Source of the DNA: CALJDF01 sp038121105
Lineage (GTDB): Bacteria; Pseudomonadota; Alphaproteobacteria; SHVP01
Direction of reading: 5' to 3'
DNA: 64,000 nucleotides
Assembly: GCA_038121105.1 (NCBI GenBank)
Contig: JAYONB010000007.1
Span: forward strand, 1-64,000
The notes beneath the pieces are model-generated. The model worked only from the letters and a program-made list of their open reading frames with translations, searched no databases and was not told where the DNA came from. The number at the start of each line of letters is the position of its first letter. The first letter of the stretch is position 1. The position numbers and the translations under genes are program-made. Shown piece by piece: positions 1 to 8,635 of this stretch.

Positions 1-51
1 GATTAGCCGGACTCTCTCATTCAGCCTGGACCAGTTTTCGGGGCGCAGGTC
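1..51 (+). mobile_element. 3' end of an IS3-family element (partial)
   Basis: The window opens with a stretch resembling the terminal region that follows orfB in IS3-family elements, ending in a GGGGCGCAGGTCA-like terminus. A similar block (ccggactctctc, then a ctggacca core) recurs at about 709-738 after the second transposase fragment, in the same orientation. The end is joined directly to a 5'-truncated orfA, so it probably belongs to another copy lying mostly to the left of the window. Identity rests on motif memory and the internal similarity, not on a database match. Confidence 0.45.
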
Positions 52-252
52 AACACACCAGAAGAGATCATCGCGAAGCTGCGGGAGGCCGAAGTGCGGT
101 TGTCTCAGGGCGAGAAAATCGGCCTGATCTGCAAGGGCCTTGGGATCTCCGAACAGAGCTACTACCGCTGGCGCCGCGAGTACGGTGGTCTGAAGGTGGA
201 CCAGGCCAAGCGACTGAAGGACCTGGAGAAGGAGCCAGGACCGCACCCATGA
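52..252 (+). pseudogene. IS3-family transposase orfA fragment, truncated at both ends
   Basis: In frame from 52 the translation begins NTPEEIIAKLREAEV and continues through a helix-turn-helix region (GLGISEQSYYRWRREYGG), which is the N-terminal DNA-binding subunit of IS3-family transposases. The usual start (Met followed by basic residues) is missing. After KDLEKE the frame runs into a short foreign tail and stops at 250-252. The expected leucine-zipper and C-terminal part of OrfA are gone. It is fused by deletion to the orfB fragment that starts at about 239 in another frame. It cannot encode a working transposase subunit. Confidence 0.7.
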
Positions 253-772
253 TGGAAGGGCCTTCAAGATGCTGACGGTGATCGACGAGTACACCCGGGA
301 GTGCTTGGCGATCGAGGTGGACCGCCGGCTCAGGTCCGATGATGTGCTCCATTGCATTGCAGGACTGCTCACTGACCGCCGTCCACCGGACCACATCCGG
401 TCCGATAACGGCTCTGAGTTCACAGCAACCGCCGTTCGCAACTGGCTGGGTCGAACCGGCGTCGGGACGCTCTACATCGAGCCCGGCTCACCCTGGGAGA
501 ACGGCTACAACGAGAGCTTCAACGGCAAACTCAGGGACGAGCTGCTGAACGGTGAGATCTTCTACACGCTGGCCGAAGCCCGGACCCGGATCGAATGCTG
601 GCAGCGGCACTACAACACCGTTAGGCCGCACTCCTCGCTTGGGTACAAGCCGCCGGCACCACAGACGATTTGCCCAAACCGCCAACAACCGACATACGAT
701 CCAACCGACCGGACTCTCTCAGTCCAACTGGACCAATCACTACCATGTTCAAGAGCGGCGGACCCGGTCTAA
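239..772 (+). pseudogene. IS3-family transposase orfB, C-terminal fragment (DDE integrase domain)
   Basis: The frame from 239 reads DRTHDGRAFKMLTVIDEYTRE and then the second catalytic Asp region (IRSDNGSEF) and the catalytic Glu region (NGYNESFNGKLRDE), ending with the typical YNTVRPHSSLGYKPPAP tail. The N-terminal half of OrfB, with the first catalytic Asp of the DDE triad, has been removed by the deletion that joins it to orfA at about 232-240. An internal Met at 269 could start a 167-residue product, but it would be inactive. It lies against the 3' end of the minus-strand formyltransferase gene, so this edge of the locus has been shaped by IS insertion and decay. Confidence 0.8.
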
Positions 773-1788
773 CGACGCTTTAGTCCGCTTGGGGTATAAG
801 CCACTCTATTAGCCCGTTCTGACAACATGGAATGTGGAGTAAACAGGCGATCCCCAACCTTGATTCCTTCCAAGAGGCTATTCTTGCCTTCATCTGTAAT
901 ACTCTGAACAATCAAGGTTCCGCCATTCGTACAAACACTTATCCAATCACTGCTTTTCCGAAACACTATACCAGATTGAAAGGCATGAAATTGGGGATCC
1001 GAGTAGTCGGCGCAGACCTCTTTGATGAAGACTTTTTCGCCATTCAGAAGCGTTTTTGCTCCTTCGTAAGGGTCATCAAAGGCACAAATGAAACGCTCAA
1101 TTGAATCGACGCTTTCGTTCCAGTCGATCCAAGCATTTATTTCTGTGCTCAAACGCGGCCAATACGTAGAGAAGTACTCGGACTGCCGTGTTGTATCGAG
1201 AGAAACCCCCTCCCGTCTGATCTCTCTAAAGAAATCAGTGACAAAAACCAGATTCTCTTTGAGGTAGTGTTGTTGGTAGTCGGCTGGCTTTCGACATTGT
1301 GGCGGGTATAGGAATTCTCTGGTTCTTACGATGTCACCCGTGTCAACACCTGAATCAACCAGATGCATCTGGCAGAAACCTAGTCGATTTCCCATCATTA
1401 TTTGCCAGCTGAAGCCACCCCCCCCTCTATTCTGCGGAAGTCTCGTGCCGTGCAGATTGAAAAGGCGACCCTCAAAAACCGTACCAATAACTTCTGCCCC
1501 AAATATCCAAGCTGCTCCGATGGACAAATAGAATGCGTCTGATAGGTCCGTCAAAAAGGATCTTGTTTCTTCGGTGCCGATATCTTTTGTAACAATGAAA
1601 TCTACATTCTCTTTTACCAATAAATCCAAGAGGCTCGTGTCTTCTTCAATCGTTTCGATCGAGTGCCGTGGTGAGGTAACGACGCTTACGGGAACGCCTT
1701 CAGACTTGCACCATTGAGCGAGGGCTACAAGAAGTCTGCCCCCACCAAGTAAGACAATCCGTTCAATTCCTGGAATGACTAACTTCAT
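769..1788 (-). CDS. Formyltransferase family protein (methionyl-tRNA formyltransferase-like)
   Basis: This 339-residue protein has the formyl-transferase fold: a glycine-rich N-terminal segment (LLGGGRLL, about 14-20), the catalytic Asn and His in FNLHGTRLP (N111, H113), and the acidic motif SGVDTGDIV (D149). Family members move a formyl group from N10-formyltetrahydrofolate to an amine; in carbohydrate loci the acceptor is usually an amino sugar. The C-terminal region (about 210-339) resembles the OB-like domain of Fmt and ends in YTPSGLK, so the gene looks intact despite the IS remnant at its stop codon. By eye it is more AT-rich than the genes to its right, which may indicate a separate origin. 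The sugar substrate cannot be told from sequence. Confidence 0.8.
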   Translation of the reverse strand: MKLVIPGIERIVLLGGGRLLVALAQWCKSEGVPVSVVTSPRHSIETIEEDTSLLDLLVKENVDFIVTKDIGTEETRSFLTDLSDAFYLSIGAAWIFGAEVIGTVFEGRLFNLHGTRLPQNRGGGGFSWQIMMGNRLGFCQMHLVDSGVDTGDIVRTREFLYPPQCRKPADYQQHYLKENLVFVTDFFREIRREGVSLDTTRQSEYFSTYWPRLSTEINAWIDWNESVDSIERFICAFDDPYEGAKTLLNGEKVFIKEVCADYSDPQFHAFQSGIVFRKSSDWISVCTNGGTLIVQSITDEGKNSLLEGIKVGDRLFTPHSMLSERANRVAYTPSGLKRR

Positions 1789-2072
1789 TTCTCGCCTTTC
1801 ACCAAGAATGGTTGAAGGTAGTTCATTGGCGGCGGATCAGACAAGCGTCCGCTGCTGGCGATCTACACCTAACCGTCGTATTTCATTCAATTGAATAGAG
1901 TGCCACCAAGACAGCGATGCGATGCGCGCACAAGCCAAGTTGAGTCGCGCTTTCTAGATTCTTCCGGTAACTCTGACCTGAAACTGCCGAGGTTAGGTGA
2001 ACGCGTGCGTTATCGTTGTTACCTATTACTATTTGGACGGCATCGTTTTGGGGTTTTGAGTCTCTGTTGGTC

Positions 2073-2624
2073 TCATGGCGCTTGAAGCACAGCAAGTTGG
2101 TTGGCACCTAACAAAAACCGACGATAATCAATGAGCTTCAACCCAGTCGTTTTACAAAATTCATTGAGCGCCGACTTTTCGATCCTAGTAACGTGCTCAT
2201 CATCAGCCTCTTTGCTGAACAAACCAAGCTTAGCACCAAGTTCATGAACCCACTCTAGGTGCGGATCTGGTGTCGTCAAGACGATGCGCCCCCCCGGCGC
2301 CAGCATCCCGGCCCACGATTTGAGGACGTCTTCTGGTGCAGGAAGGTGTTCAATCACGGCAGCCGCAACGAGAGTGTCGAAAACACCGTGGTCAGCGTTT
2401 TCTTCAACAACATGGAAACAGTGCTGCGGGTGATGGACGCGAGCAATTTTTATTGAGTCCAGATCAATGTCTACCCCTACATACAAGTCGGGGGGAACGA
2501 GATTGGCCAAATAGCCGACGCCACATCCATAATCTAAGACACGCCCGTGGAGATGCTGAGATACAGCTGCTAGTCGCCTTCTCCTCAAGAAAGGCGAGAG
2601 AAACCCAGTTACTTGATCAGACAT
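2073..2624 (-). CDS. Class I SAM-dependent methyltransferase
   Basis: A 183-residue protein with SAM-binding motif I in VLDYGCGVGYLANL (about 29-42), an acidic residue after beta-2 (VGVDIDLDS) and a post-motif reading AAVIEHLPAPEDVL, then GGRIVLTTPDP. This is the UbiE/Methyltransf_11-like layout. It is short, close to a bare Rossmann domain with only about 30 residues before motif I. It is probably a sugar O-methyltransferase given the setting, but nothing in the sequence identifies the acceptor. The gene is separated from the formyltransferase by 284 bases in which I see no supported gene, so the two may not be one transcript. Confidence 0.8.
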   Translation of the reverse strand: MSDQVTGFLSPFLRRRRLAAVSQHLHGRVLDYGCGVGYLANLVPPDLYVGVDIDLDSIKIARVHHPQHCFHVVEENADHGVFDTLVAAAVIEHLPAPEDVLKSWAGMLAPGGRIVLTTPDPHLEWVHELGAKLGLFSKEADDEHVTRIEKSALNEFCKTTGLKLIDYRRFLLGANQLAVLQAP

Positions 2625-3030
2625 TTTGCCACCGTTGTTCGTGCGTTCGCAGTTCCAAGTGATCTGAGAATGAGGCCTTTCAAAACAAGACCCGATTTGA
2701 AGGTTATGTAAACCTACCGATCAGAATAGCCGGTCAATATGGTGTACCACCACTTGGGAACATTTCACATCGTTCCGCCGTTCGATACAGTGTTTTCTAG
2801 GGCGGGTACAAAGGTGGCCGACCCCGTTGCAGGAGCCATTGAAAATAAAGGATTGCAACGACCCGGATCTCCAGGAGAACCCGGCGCCGCGTTGTTTCAG
2901 CAGATCGGCACCAATTGAGTCGATCCTATCGTTTTGGTCTGGTAATCACGACACCTGTTTTGCCTTTTCCAATAGTGCACTTTTCCCATCATAGAGGGTT
3001 CACCATCGACAGGGTGATGGAACGGAGTAG
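2625..3030. other. Intergenic region between divergent genes, with one possible small ORF
   Basis: About 400 bases separate the minus-strand methyltransferase from the plus-strand flippase-like gene. Promoters for both should lie here, but no convincing -35/-10 pair was found. The only coding-like signal is the 59-codon frame described separately at 2739-2918. Confidence 0.5.
2739..2918 (+). CDS. Possible small ORF or gene remnant, 59 residues, function unknown
   Basis: An ATG at 2739 opens a 59-codon frame closed by TGA at 2916-2918, with an in-frame TAG just upstream. The product contains the stretches HIVPPFDTVF, KVADPVAGAIE and RPGSPGEPGAALFQQIG. These look more protein-like than random translation (balanced acidic residues and many G-starting codons), but I recognise no family. 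No clear Shine-Dalgarno sequence precedes the ATG. It may be a small gene, the tail of a decayed gene, or chance. Confidence 0.25.
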   Translation: MVYHHLGTFHIVPPFDTVFSRAGTKVADPVAGAIENKGLQRPGSPGEPGAALFQQIGTN

Positions 3031-4131
3031 ATGAGCCGGACACTATCTCTTGGGAGGAGGCTCTTGGATAACGCGAAGCGGCCCTCAAAGCGAAGTATTG
3101 CCAGTGTCTTAGGAAGCCTCGCTTTGATCGGTATCCTCATTGTGCATACAGAGGCGCGGGCCGTAATCGACGCACTATCAGGCGTTCGCATCTCCACTCT
3201 TCTCTGGGCCATTACAGCAATCTTGGTTGCTTTCGTGCTAACGGGAGTCCGATGGTGGCTCTTCTTGCAGGATGCCCGCCTACCGCACGGCATCATGCAG
3301 ATCATCTGGATTCGTCAAATCGGTCAGACATTCAACAACATCCTTCCGGGCGCGGTAGCCGGCGATGTCATTCAAATGTTTCTCGTTGCGCGCCGGCCAA
3401 GACAGAGTTCCGCAGCAATACTATCCTCGATCCTCGCGGATCGGGTTGTCGGCCTAATGTCGGTGATTGCTATTCTTGCAGTGACTGCAGGAGCCATTGC
3501 GGGGCGGTGGCCCACGATCGTTTGGATAGCACCGCTCGCCGTAGGTGTGCTTGTGACGTTTGCTACCGGCGCTGTCTTTCTAGTGTGGCGTCGCCGCTTC
3601 AGCGATCGCAGCGCCACCTGGGCAGCCACAGCAATGCGATACGTCCACCGAATTATCCGCGTGGCAGCGCGGCAGGCCGCCAAGCCGCGCCTTGCTCTCG
3701 CGGGACTTTTTCTGGGCGTACTCGGCCATATTTTGCTCTCATCGTCGGTCTGGCTCCTCTTGCTGGATATCGCCCCTACTCCATTTCTGGCGGTTCTCCC
3801 GGTCTTTGCCCTTGCCTCTTTGTCTTCGTTAGCGCCGATCTCGATCGGCGGTCTTGGCCTGCGCGAATGGGTGCTTAGCGCGGGTCTTGCCTCTTTCGGA
3901 TTGACCCTCGATGGCGCCGTCGCACTGTCGCTTAGCTTGTTTGTTTTGACCGTGGCCATCCCGATGGGGATCGCAGGGGTTGGCGCACTTGTGATGAATC
4001 CAATCACCGCCACACCTAATAGAACGAGGAATATCCACAAGAGTCCTCATCGACAGAGGGTCGACAAGTTTTCTGACTTACGCGACAAAGACGCCACTTC
4101 TGAGCGTGACAATCCTTCTGGTAAGGTCTAG
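3031..4131 (+). CDS. Flippase-like / LPG synthase transmembrane-domain membrane protein
   Basis: A 366-residue polytopic membrane protein of the lysylphosphatidylglycerol-synthase TM-region family (formerly UPF0104). The diagnostic core is at about 100-145: IRQIGQTFNNILPGAVAGD followed by SILADRVVGL. A late ISIGGLGLREW block sits near 270, as usual in the family. About seven or eight hydrophobic helices are visible between residues 20 and 330, and the last 40 residues are hydrophilic. Members without the C-terminal enzyme domain occur in polysaccharide loci and are thought to help move lipids or lipid-linked sugars; this is not shown for this protein. A second member lies at 60762-61733. Confidence 0.8.
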   Translation: MSRTLSLGRRLLDNAKRPSKRSIASVLGSLALIGILIVHTEARAVIDALSGVRISTLLWAITAILVAFVLTGVRWWLFLQDARLPHGIMQIIWIRQIGQTFNNILPGAVAGDVIQMFLVARRPRQSSAAILSSILADRVVGLMSVIAILAVTAGAIAGRWPTIVWIAPLAVGVLVTFATGAVFLVWRRRFSDRSATWAATAMRYVHRIIRVAARQAAKPRLALAGLFLGVLGHILLSSSVWLLLLDIAPTPFLAVLPVFALASLSSLAPISIGGLGLREWVLSAGLASFGLTLDGAVALSLSLFVLTVAIPMGIAGVGALVMNPITATPNRTRNIHKSPHRQRVDKFSDLRDKDATSERDNPSGKV

Positions 4132-4282
4132 GCGAAGGAGACCAGTAGAGTCACCTCGAACAGCAGCTTGGTTTGTAACCCAAGAGCTGAGGAGTCCGAA
4201 CCTAATCTAGGCGCTTGTCATTCCGCGCTGACAATCAGCCGTTATCTCCTTGTCTCTTATCTTCGAAAGCTGGCTTGCTGGC

Positions 4283-6184
4283 CTACTGAAGCAGACTACG
4301 CTCAAGCGTGTTTATATTCATTATGTGCGTCTCGTCGGTTTCGCTGGGCGGATCGCCGATTAGTCTCTTGGCCCGCCTGAGCGCGCGGCGCGCTCGTTTG
4401 GGGTCGCCGAGCTGAATCGCGAGCGCGGCTTCAAGAATATGGCCGTTAGCGTGTTGGCGGCCAGTTGCCCTTAGCAGCAAAGCGAGCATTTGTTCTATCT
4501 CGTCGACATCGACACTTCTGCCGGACTCGCTCAGTAGTTGCTTCAACCTCAGATCGAGCAAGAGTGGGTTGCCCGGAGCGGCGGAGGACGCGGACTGGTA
4601 CAGCATATCGAGCACATCGCGCGTCACCTGGTGCTCCCGCCAGTAGTCTGGGCCAGCAACCATCGTTTGGGTATACGCTCGCAGCCTGCGTGACGGTTTT
4701 AGATCCGATATCTCCTGGGCCCTTGTCATGCGGGCAGCCGCCTCTCCGTAACGTAGGTCCCCGTGAAAAGCCGCGCCCTCCGAAAAAACAAGCTCCGCTC
4801 GCACTTCCCGCAGTGTCAAGTAGGCGAGCGGAAGTCCAACGACGAAGACCAACACCGCCGCACAAAGCACGCGTAAACGCGCGGCCTGCCCGCCCTCGGC
4901 TCCGACCCAAGTTCGTTGGGCGAGGAGACCGAGCAGGACAGCGACCGGCGCAACCGTCGCGGCGTGCTGCAAGGGAAACGACACGAGGGCCAAGCCGGCG
5001 ACGATCGCGACCGGGAGCCCCAGCAAACGGTCCGGCCAGCGCGGCGCGCGCAAAGCGGTACCCAGGCCAATTACGAACAGCGCGAGAACAAGGAGCAGGC
5101 CGAAGCCGCCATATTCAGCGGCTGCCTGAAATAGCTCGTTCTCAGCAGCATTTGGCTGGCGCGTCAAATTATCGTACGCCGGATCGCCAAGTTCCGGAAA
5201 AACCTCTTGGTACCGATCAACATAATCAGACCCAACGTAGTAGAAGCCACCAATTCCGCTTCCAAATGCTGGCCGGTCCTCGAACATCAATGCCGTGGTT
5301 GCCCAAATCTGAAGACGATCACGTGCGTTCTGAGGCATCGCGTCAATGCTGATCGTCGACGCGGCAAACAGCGCACTAACGACGATCGCCACCGACACGC
5401 CGCTTGCGAATATTCCTTTGAGTTGCCAAGAGAAACGTCGCCAGTGGACCAGCATCGCGAGAAAAACGAAAGCTATGCCTGCTGCCAGGCCTAGAAACTG
5501 AAGATTCGCGGTGGAGAATGCCACCAGGAATCCCAATCCGATCGAAGCAGCCAAGAAAAGTGCCCACCGACCGATCGGTGCCCGGCACCACAACGCAAAT
5601 GAAAGGCCGGTTGCAAGCGTAACAAACTCCGCGGCGAAATTTTCGTTACCAAAGCCTAACTCCAGTACAGGATCGCCCGCGGCAACGAAAAGCCCCAGGT
5701 TTCCCGCGAGGGAAACGATCACGAAGCTCATCAGAATCTTGTCGATATCGCGTTCGGCCGTTATTCGCGCCAATACATAGAACGATAGGACGATGACGCC
5801 GAAGATCCCCTGCAACACAGCGGCTTTGATATCGGGAGACCAAATCGTGCTGAGCAACCCGTAGCCGACAATGCAGGCTACAACCACATCGAGTCCACGA
5901 ACCCCACGCGGCGACAGAGCCGGCTTGAGGCAGCCGACCACAAGGAACGACGCCCAAACGAGAACAACCAGCGAGGCAACAAACCACTTTATTGCCTCAA
6001 ATTCGTACGCAATAAGTAGCTTGAGCGGATCGTCTACAAGCTCATGTGCCTGGCGAAGGAACATGAAACTGACAACAGCCCATGACACTCCTACCAACAT
6101 TGGCCAGGGCCAATGGGACGCAATCCCTGCCTTAGGAATCGAAATCTGCTTCCCTCCATCCATCTCCGATGCCCAAGTGACCAA
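4283..6184 (-). CDS. O-antigen ligase / Wzy family membrane protein with C-terminal repeat-like region
   Basis: A 633-residue protein with about a dozen hydrophobic helices between residues 25 and 450. It has the Wzy_C-type periplasmic loop: GSGIGGFYYVGSDY (about 310) followed by PNAAENELFQAAAEYGGFG, resembling the conserved loop of O-antigen ligases and polymerases. After the membrane part, roughly 170 soluble residues (SEGAAFHGDLRYGEAAARM onward) look like TPR-type helical repeats, as in large members of this family. It should act in the inner membrane with its loop in the periplasm, polymerising or ligating lipid-linked glycan. Ligase and polymerase cannot be told apart by sequence. An alternative start is Met7 (MDGGKQIS). 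It stands alone on the minus strand, convergent with the flippase-like gene. Confidence 0.85.
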   Translation of the reverse strand: MVTWASEMDGGKQISIPKAGIASHWPWPMLVGVSWAVVSFMFLRQAHELVDDPLKLLIAYEFEAIKWFVASLVVLVWASFLVVGCLKPALSPRGVRGLDVVVACIVGYGLLSTIWSPDIKAAVLQGIFGVIVLSFYVLARITAERDIDKILMSFVIVSLAGNLGLFVAAGDPVLELGFGNENFAAEFVTLATGLSFALWCRAPIGRWALFLAASIGLGFLVAFSTANLQFLGLAAGIAFVFLAMLVHWRRFSWQLKGIFASGVSVAIVVSALFAASTISIDAMPQNARDRLQIWATTALMFEDRPAFGSGIGGFYYVGSDYVDRYQEVFPELGDPAYDNLTRQPNAAENELFQAAAEYGGFGLLLVLALFVIGLGTALRAPRWPDRLLGLPVAIVAGLALVSFPLQHAATVAPVAVLLGLLAQRTWVGAEGGQAARLRVLCAAVLVFVVGLPLAYLTLREVRAELVFSEGAAFHGDLRYGEAAARMTRAQEISDLKPSRRLRAYTQTMVAGPDYWREHQVTRDVLDMLYQSASSAAPGNPLLLDLRLKQLLSESGRSVDVDEIEQMLALLLRATGRQHANGHILEAALAIQLGDPKRARRALRRAKRLIGDPPSETDETHIMNINTLERSLLQ

Positions 6185-6399
6185 CCTCCATTCGGGGGAT
6201 GTTCTCTTGGAAACTACCCGAACTTAGCCAAGAATGATAACGCCGCTCAAGCGCGAGCTGATCGTCGGCAAGTGGTTTCTCGCCCGTCCTTTTTTCATTC
6301 TTTGGCGGAATGGCTGGTCAAACGAAGGGACTTAATTGGAACTGGCCCCGACCGTGATCGAACGTCTTTCGTCCCGAAAGTGAGCCAGTCTTTTTTTGA

Positions 6400-7290
6400 C
6401 TAAGAAGGCGTCGCGAGCACTTCCCCCCAACCCTCCGGTTTCTCCATCTTGCGATAAGGCAAGTCTTCCAGACGGATCGCAGACAATGAAGTCCAAGACT
6501 GTTTGTTGAGAAGCCGCGTGCGGTAGCCAATGCGACCAAAGACGGCGTCAATTTCTCGATAGTCGCATTGCGCGGGGACAACCACTTCGAGAATCAGGTC
6601 GGGCCGCCTTTTCGAAAGCTCTGTTGCGCCAGCGGCTATGATCTCCGCTTCAGAGCCTTCCGCGTCGATCTTGATCAAGCCCAGACCGCTCATCCCCTCA
6701 AGGGCTTCGTCGAGCGATAGTATCTTGACTGTTGTCGTCTCGGGCTTCTTTAGCGAAATGAATGACCCTAATAGTGACGATGAGGATGGCAATGCGTCGG
6801 CGGAGGCAGTGGGAACGTAAAGCGTTCCTTTTCCGGATTTCTCGCCGATCGCGGCTTCAAGGACTTCAATGCGAAGCTGGTTTAAGGCGACAATCTCTCT
6901 GAGCGCGTCAGCCGTCTTAGGCGTAGGCTCAAAAGCTCTGACAGATCCGGCTGGGTTTGCTGATGCGAACAACAACGCGTAATGACCCAGGTAGGCGCCG
7001 ATATCGGCAAACCATGAATAGCGGTACGCGTTTTCCAGGACAAAACGTGAGGTTTGGGGCTCATAGCCCAGTGGGCCCTCCCAGTAGTATGTGCTAAAGA
7101 TCGATGTTAGAGAGGGATCGGGGATCGTGACCGGACCGCCTGGGAACGGCACGACGATTGGGCCCTTCGTGGTAGTGCTGGTCAGCCAAGCTTTCACGCG
7201 TCTGGGTAATCGCTTAAATGTCCTTCGCCTTCCAGCTGGCGAAAACCGTACGACGGCACAGAGGACGGCAATAACTATCGAACGAATCAC
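6400..7290 (-). CDS. FkbM family methyltransferase
   Basis: This 296-residue protein shows the FkbM methyltransferase pattern: SAM motif I in FADIGAYLGHYALLFA (about 95-110), the acidic loop FEPTPKTADAL, and the diagnostic LIKIDAEGSEAEIIAGA near residue 205. FkbM enzymes methylate hydroxyl groups in polyketides and polysaccharides. The N-terminus is hydrophobic (MIRSIVIAVLCAVV), which may be an uncleaved anchor. It is the last gene of a minus-strand run GT2, DUF2304, FkbM. A second FkbM gene lies at 24345. Confidence 0.85.
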   Translation of the reverse strand: MIRSIVIAVLCAVVRFSPAGRRRTFKRLPRRVKAWLTSTTTKGPIVVPFPGGPVTIPDPSLTSIFSTYYWEGPLGYEPQTSRFVLENAYRYSWFADIGAYLGHYALLFASANPAGSVRAFEPTPKTADALREIVALNQLRIEVLEAAIGEKSGKGTLYVPTASADALPSSSSLLGSFISLKKPETTTVKILSLDEALEGMSGLGLIKIDAEGSEAEIIAAGATELSKRRPDLILEVVVPAQCDYREIDAVFGRIGYRTRLLNKQSWTSLSAIRLEDLPYRKMEKPEGWGEVLATPS

Positions 7291-7322
7291 TAACGTTCCT
7301 TCCGGACTGTGTTCAGCACGAG

Positions 7323-7712
7323 TTATCCATTCTCCGGTACTTTTGGACTAACTCGTGGTGACGACGAACCAACCAACTCGTCTGAAGCCTCCGATCCGAC
7401 TCGTTCGAGTTGCATTGCCGCCAAATATCTCACTATCTGCAATTGTCTCAGACGAATACGGCTCAGTGCGATCGCCAAAGACGTGATGATGCCGAAAAAA
7501 AGGAAAAAGACCACTAGCAGAACGGCGATCGGCTGGTAGACCACCCCAACCTGTGCAGCCAGCCAATCAACAAAGCTATCATTCAAGCTAAGGAAGCCTA
7601 GGACGACGAGTGCAGCCGACCACGGAAGGGACAGGTCCGATTGCAACCAGCCCCTCCGAACTAGCAACAGAAGGATAACCGCTAGTCCAAGGATGATTAG
7701 GAGCTTCGCCAT
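7323..7712 (-). CDS. DUF2304 family small membrane protein
   Basis: A 129-residue protein with three hydrophobic helices (about 3-18, 30-48, 57-80) and a hydrophilic C-terminus with a helical basic segment (ALSRIRLRQLQIVRYLA). Size, helix spacing and position directly after a GT2 gene fit the DUF2304 family, which typically accompanies polyprenyl-phosphate glycosyltransferases. Its start overlaps the 3' end of the GT2 gene by 16 bases, pointing to translational coupling and joint function at the inner membrane. Biochemical function is unknown. Confidence 0.65.
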   Translation of the reverse strand: MAKLLIILGLAVILLLLVRRGWLQSDLSLPWSAALVVLGFLSLNDSFVDWLAAQVGVVYQPIAVLLVVFFLFFGIITSLAIALSRIRLRQLQIVRYLAAMQLERVGSEASDELVGSSSPRVSPKVPENG

Positions 7713-8428
7713 GGCCTTCCCCCGATGAGATACGTCACGACGAGAACGGTAAACCTATAAACCATTCGCATGGCTTGGCCCATGCCGATGGTCGAAATGC
7801 CGTCAGCTCGATCCGCCTGCTTCACCGACATCGGCTTCATACTCAGCCCCTGCGACGCCGATAGAAGGATGATTTGCGGTTCAGGAAAACGCTCCAAGAC
7901 AAATTGATTCAGGCGACCAACCGCTTCCGGTCCGAACGCAAGGAACCCCGAGTTAACATCGCGCGGCGACTTCCCACGCGTCACGAGGCGGCAGACCATA
8001 GAAAAGTAAGCTTTCGGTACCCGCGCGGCTATCCCACGCAAACCGGACGAACCAGCATTCATACGTTCACCAACGACGAGATCCGCTTCGCCTGATAGAA
8101 TCGGTCGGACCAGATCAATAATCTGCTCTGGCGGGTGCTGACCGTCGGCGTCCACACGCACTACACCAGCGAACCCCCGGCTCAGCGCAAAGTCGAACGC
8201 AACGTGTGTCGCGACACCGAGTCCAAAATTGCCCGGTAGGCGTACTAAATAGGTGTTGTCGCTTGGGGCAACAGGTTGGATTGAGCCGTCGTCCACAACC
8301 AGAACAACGAAGCCCTCACCCAAACGCCTAATCCGCCGAATTAGGTCCGGTAGCGCTGCATGGTCATTATATGTCGGCAGAAAAACCAAGACGCGAGAGG
8401 CGTCGATATGCTCGATCTCGTCCGTCAT
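7697..8428 (-). CDS. Family 2 glycosyltransferase (polyprenyl-phosphate sugar synthase-like)
   Basis: Counting from Met at 8428 gives 243 residues. It has the GT-A/GT2 hallmarks: FLPTYND at the N-terminus, VVDDGS (45-49), and the metal-binding DADGQHPPEQI (93-103), the form seen in dolichyl/undecaprenyl-phosphate mannose and glucose synthases. There is no long C-terminal membrane domain; the overlapping DUF2304 gene may supply the membrane part. The open frame continues upstream to an ATG at 8479, but the conserved domain begins soon after the 8428 Met; neither site has a strong Shine-Dalgarno match. Likely role: loading a sugar on a polyprenyl carrier. Confidence 0.8.
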   Translation of the reverse strand: MTDEIEHIDASRVLVFLPTYNDHAALPDLIRRIRRLGEGFVVLVVDDGSIQPVAPSDNTYLVRLPGNFGLGVATHVAFDFALSRGFAGVVRVDADGQHPPEQIIDLVRPILSGEADLVVGERMNAGSSGLRGIAARVPKAYFSMVCRLVTRGKSPRDVNSGFLAFGPEAVGRLNQFVLERFPEPQIILLSASQGLSMKPMSVKQADRADGISTIGMGQAMRMVYRFTVLVVTYLIGGRPWRSS

Positions 8429-8635
8429 GCAATATCCAGTCGGTCTTGACTTCCTATTGTCGATTGTGGAGGCTCCCATCTTACTGCTGGTTACCTCACC
8501 CGCAGTGCGGAAGCATGCGCTACTCGTGAAGTTGCAGCAAGTCTAGCCAACAGCGATTTGTGATTCCTCGCCGCCATATACTCGCCGCTGTTGATGCTCA
8601 CTCCTTACCTTTCATCTCTTCCTAAGGATCGGTCC
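8429..8635. promoter_or_regulatory. Divergent intergenic region, probable promoters for both gene runs
   Basis: The region lies between the minus-strand GT2 run and the long plus-strand operon, so it should hold promoters for both. A TATACT hexamer at 8577-8582 could be a -10 box for the plus-strand run, about 54 bases before the chosen ATG, but no good -35 box lies at the right distance. An AAGGA at about 8624-8628 is a fair ribosome binding site for the ATG at 8636. Confidence 0.3.

Noticed and set aside
1883..2107. 74-codon minus-strand frame between formyltransferase and methyltransferase
   Set aside because: No ribosome site, no recognisable motif, and it overlaps the 3' end of the methyltransferase gene in another frame.
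3372..4040. 222-codon minus-strand frame opposite the flippase-like gene
   Set aside because: Antisense shadow; composition dominated by Ala, Arg, Thr with no motif, while the plus strand has family motifs.
4465..5352. 295-codon plus-strand frame opposite the O-antigen ligase gene
   Set aside because: It lies wholly antisense to a gene with clear membrane helices and family motifs; the product is Arg/Pro/Ser-rich low-complexity, a usual shadow of GC-rich coding DNA.
6366..6380. Perfect CTTTCG/CGAAAG hairpin after the FkbM gene
   Set aside because: On the minus strand no T-run follows it, and the T-run at about 6391-6397 lies on the wrong side for the FkbM transcript; not convincing as a terminator.
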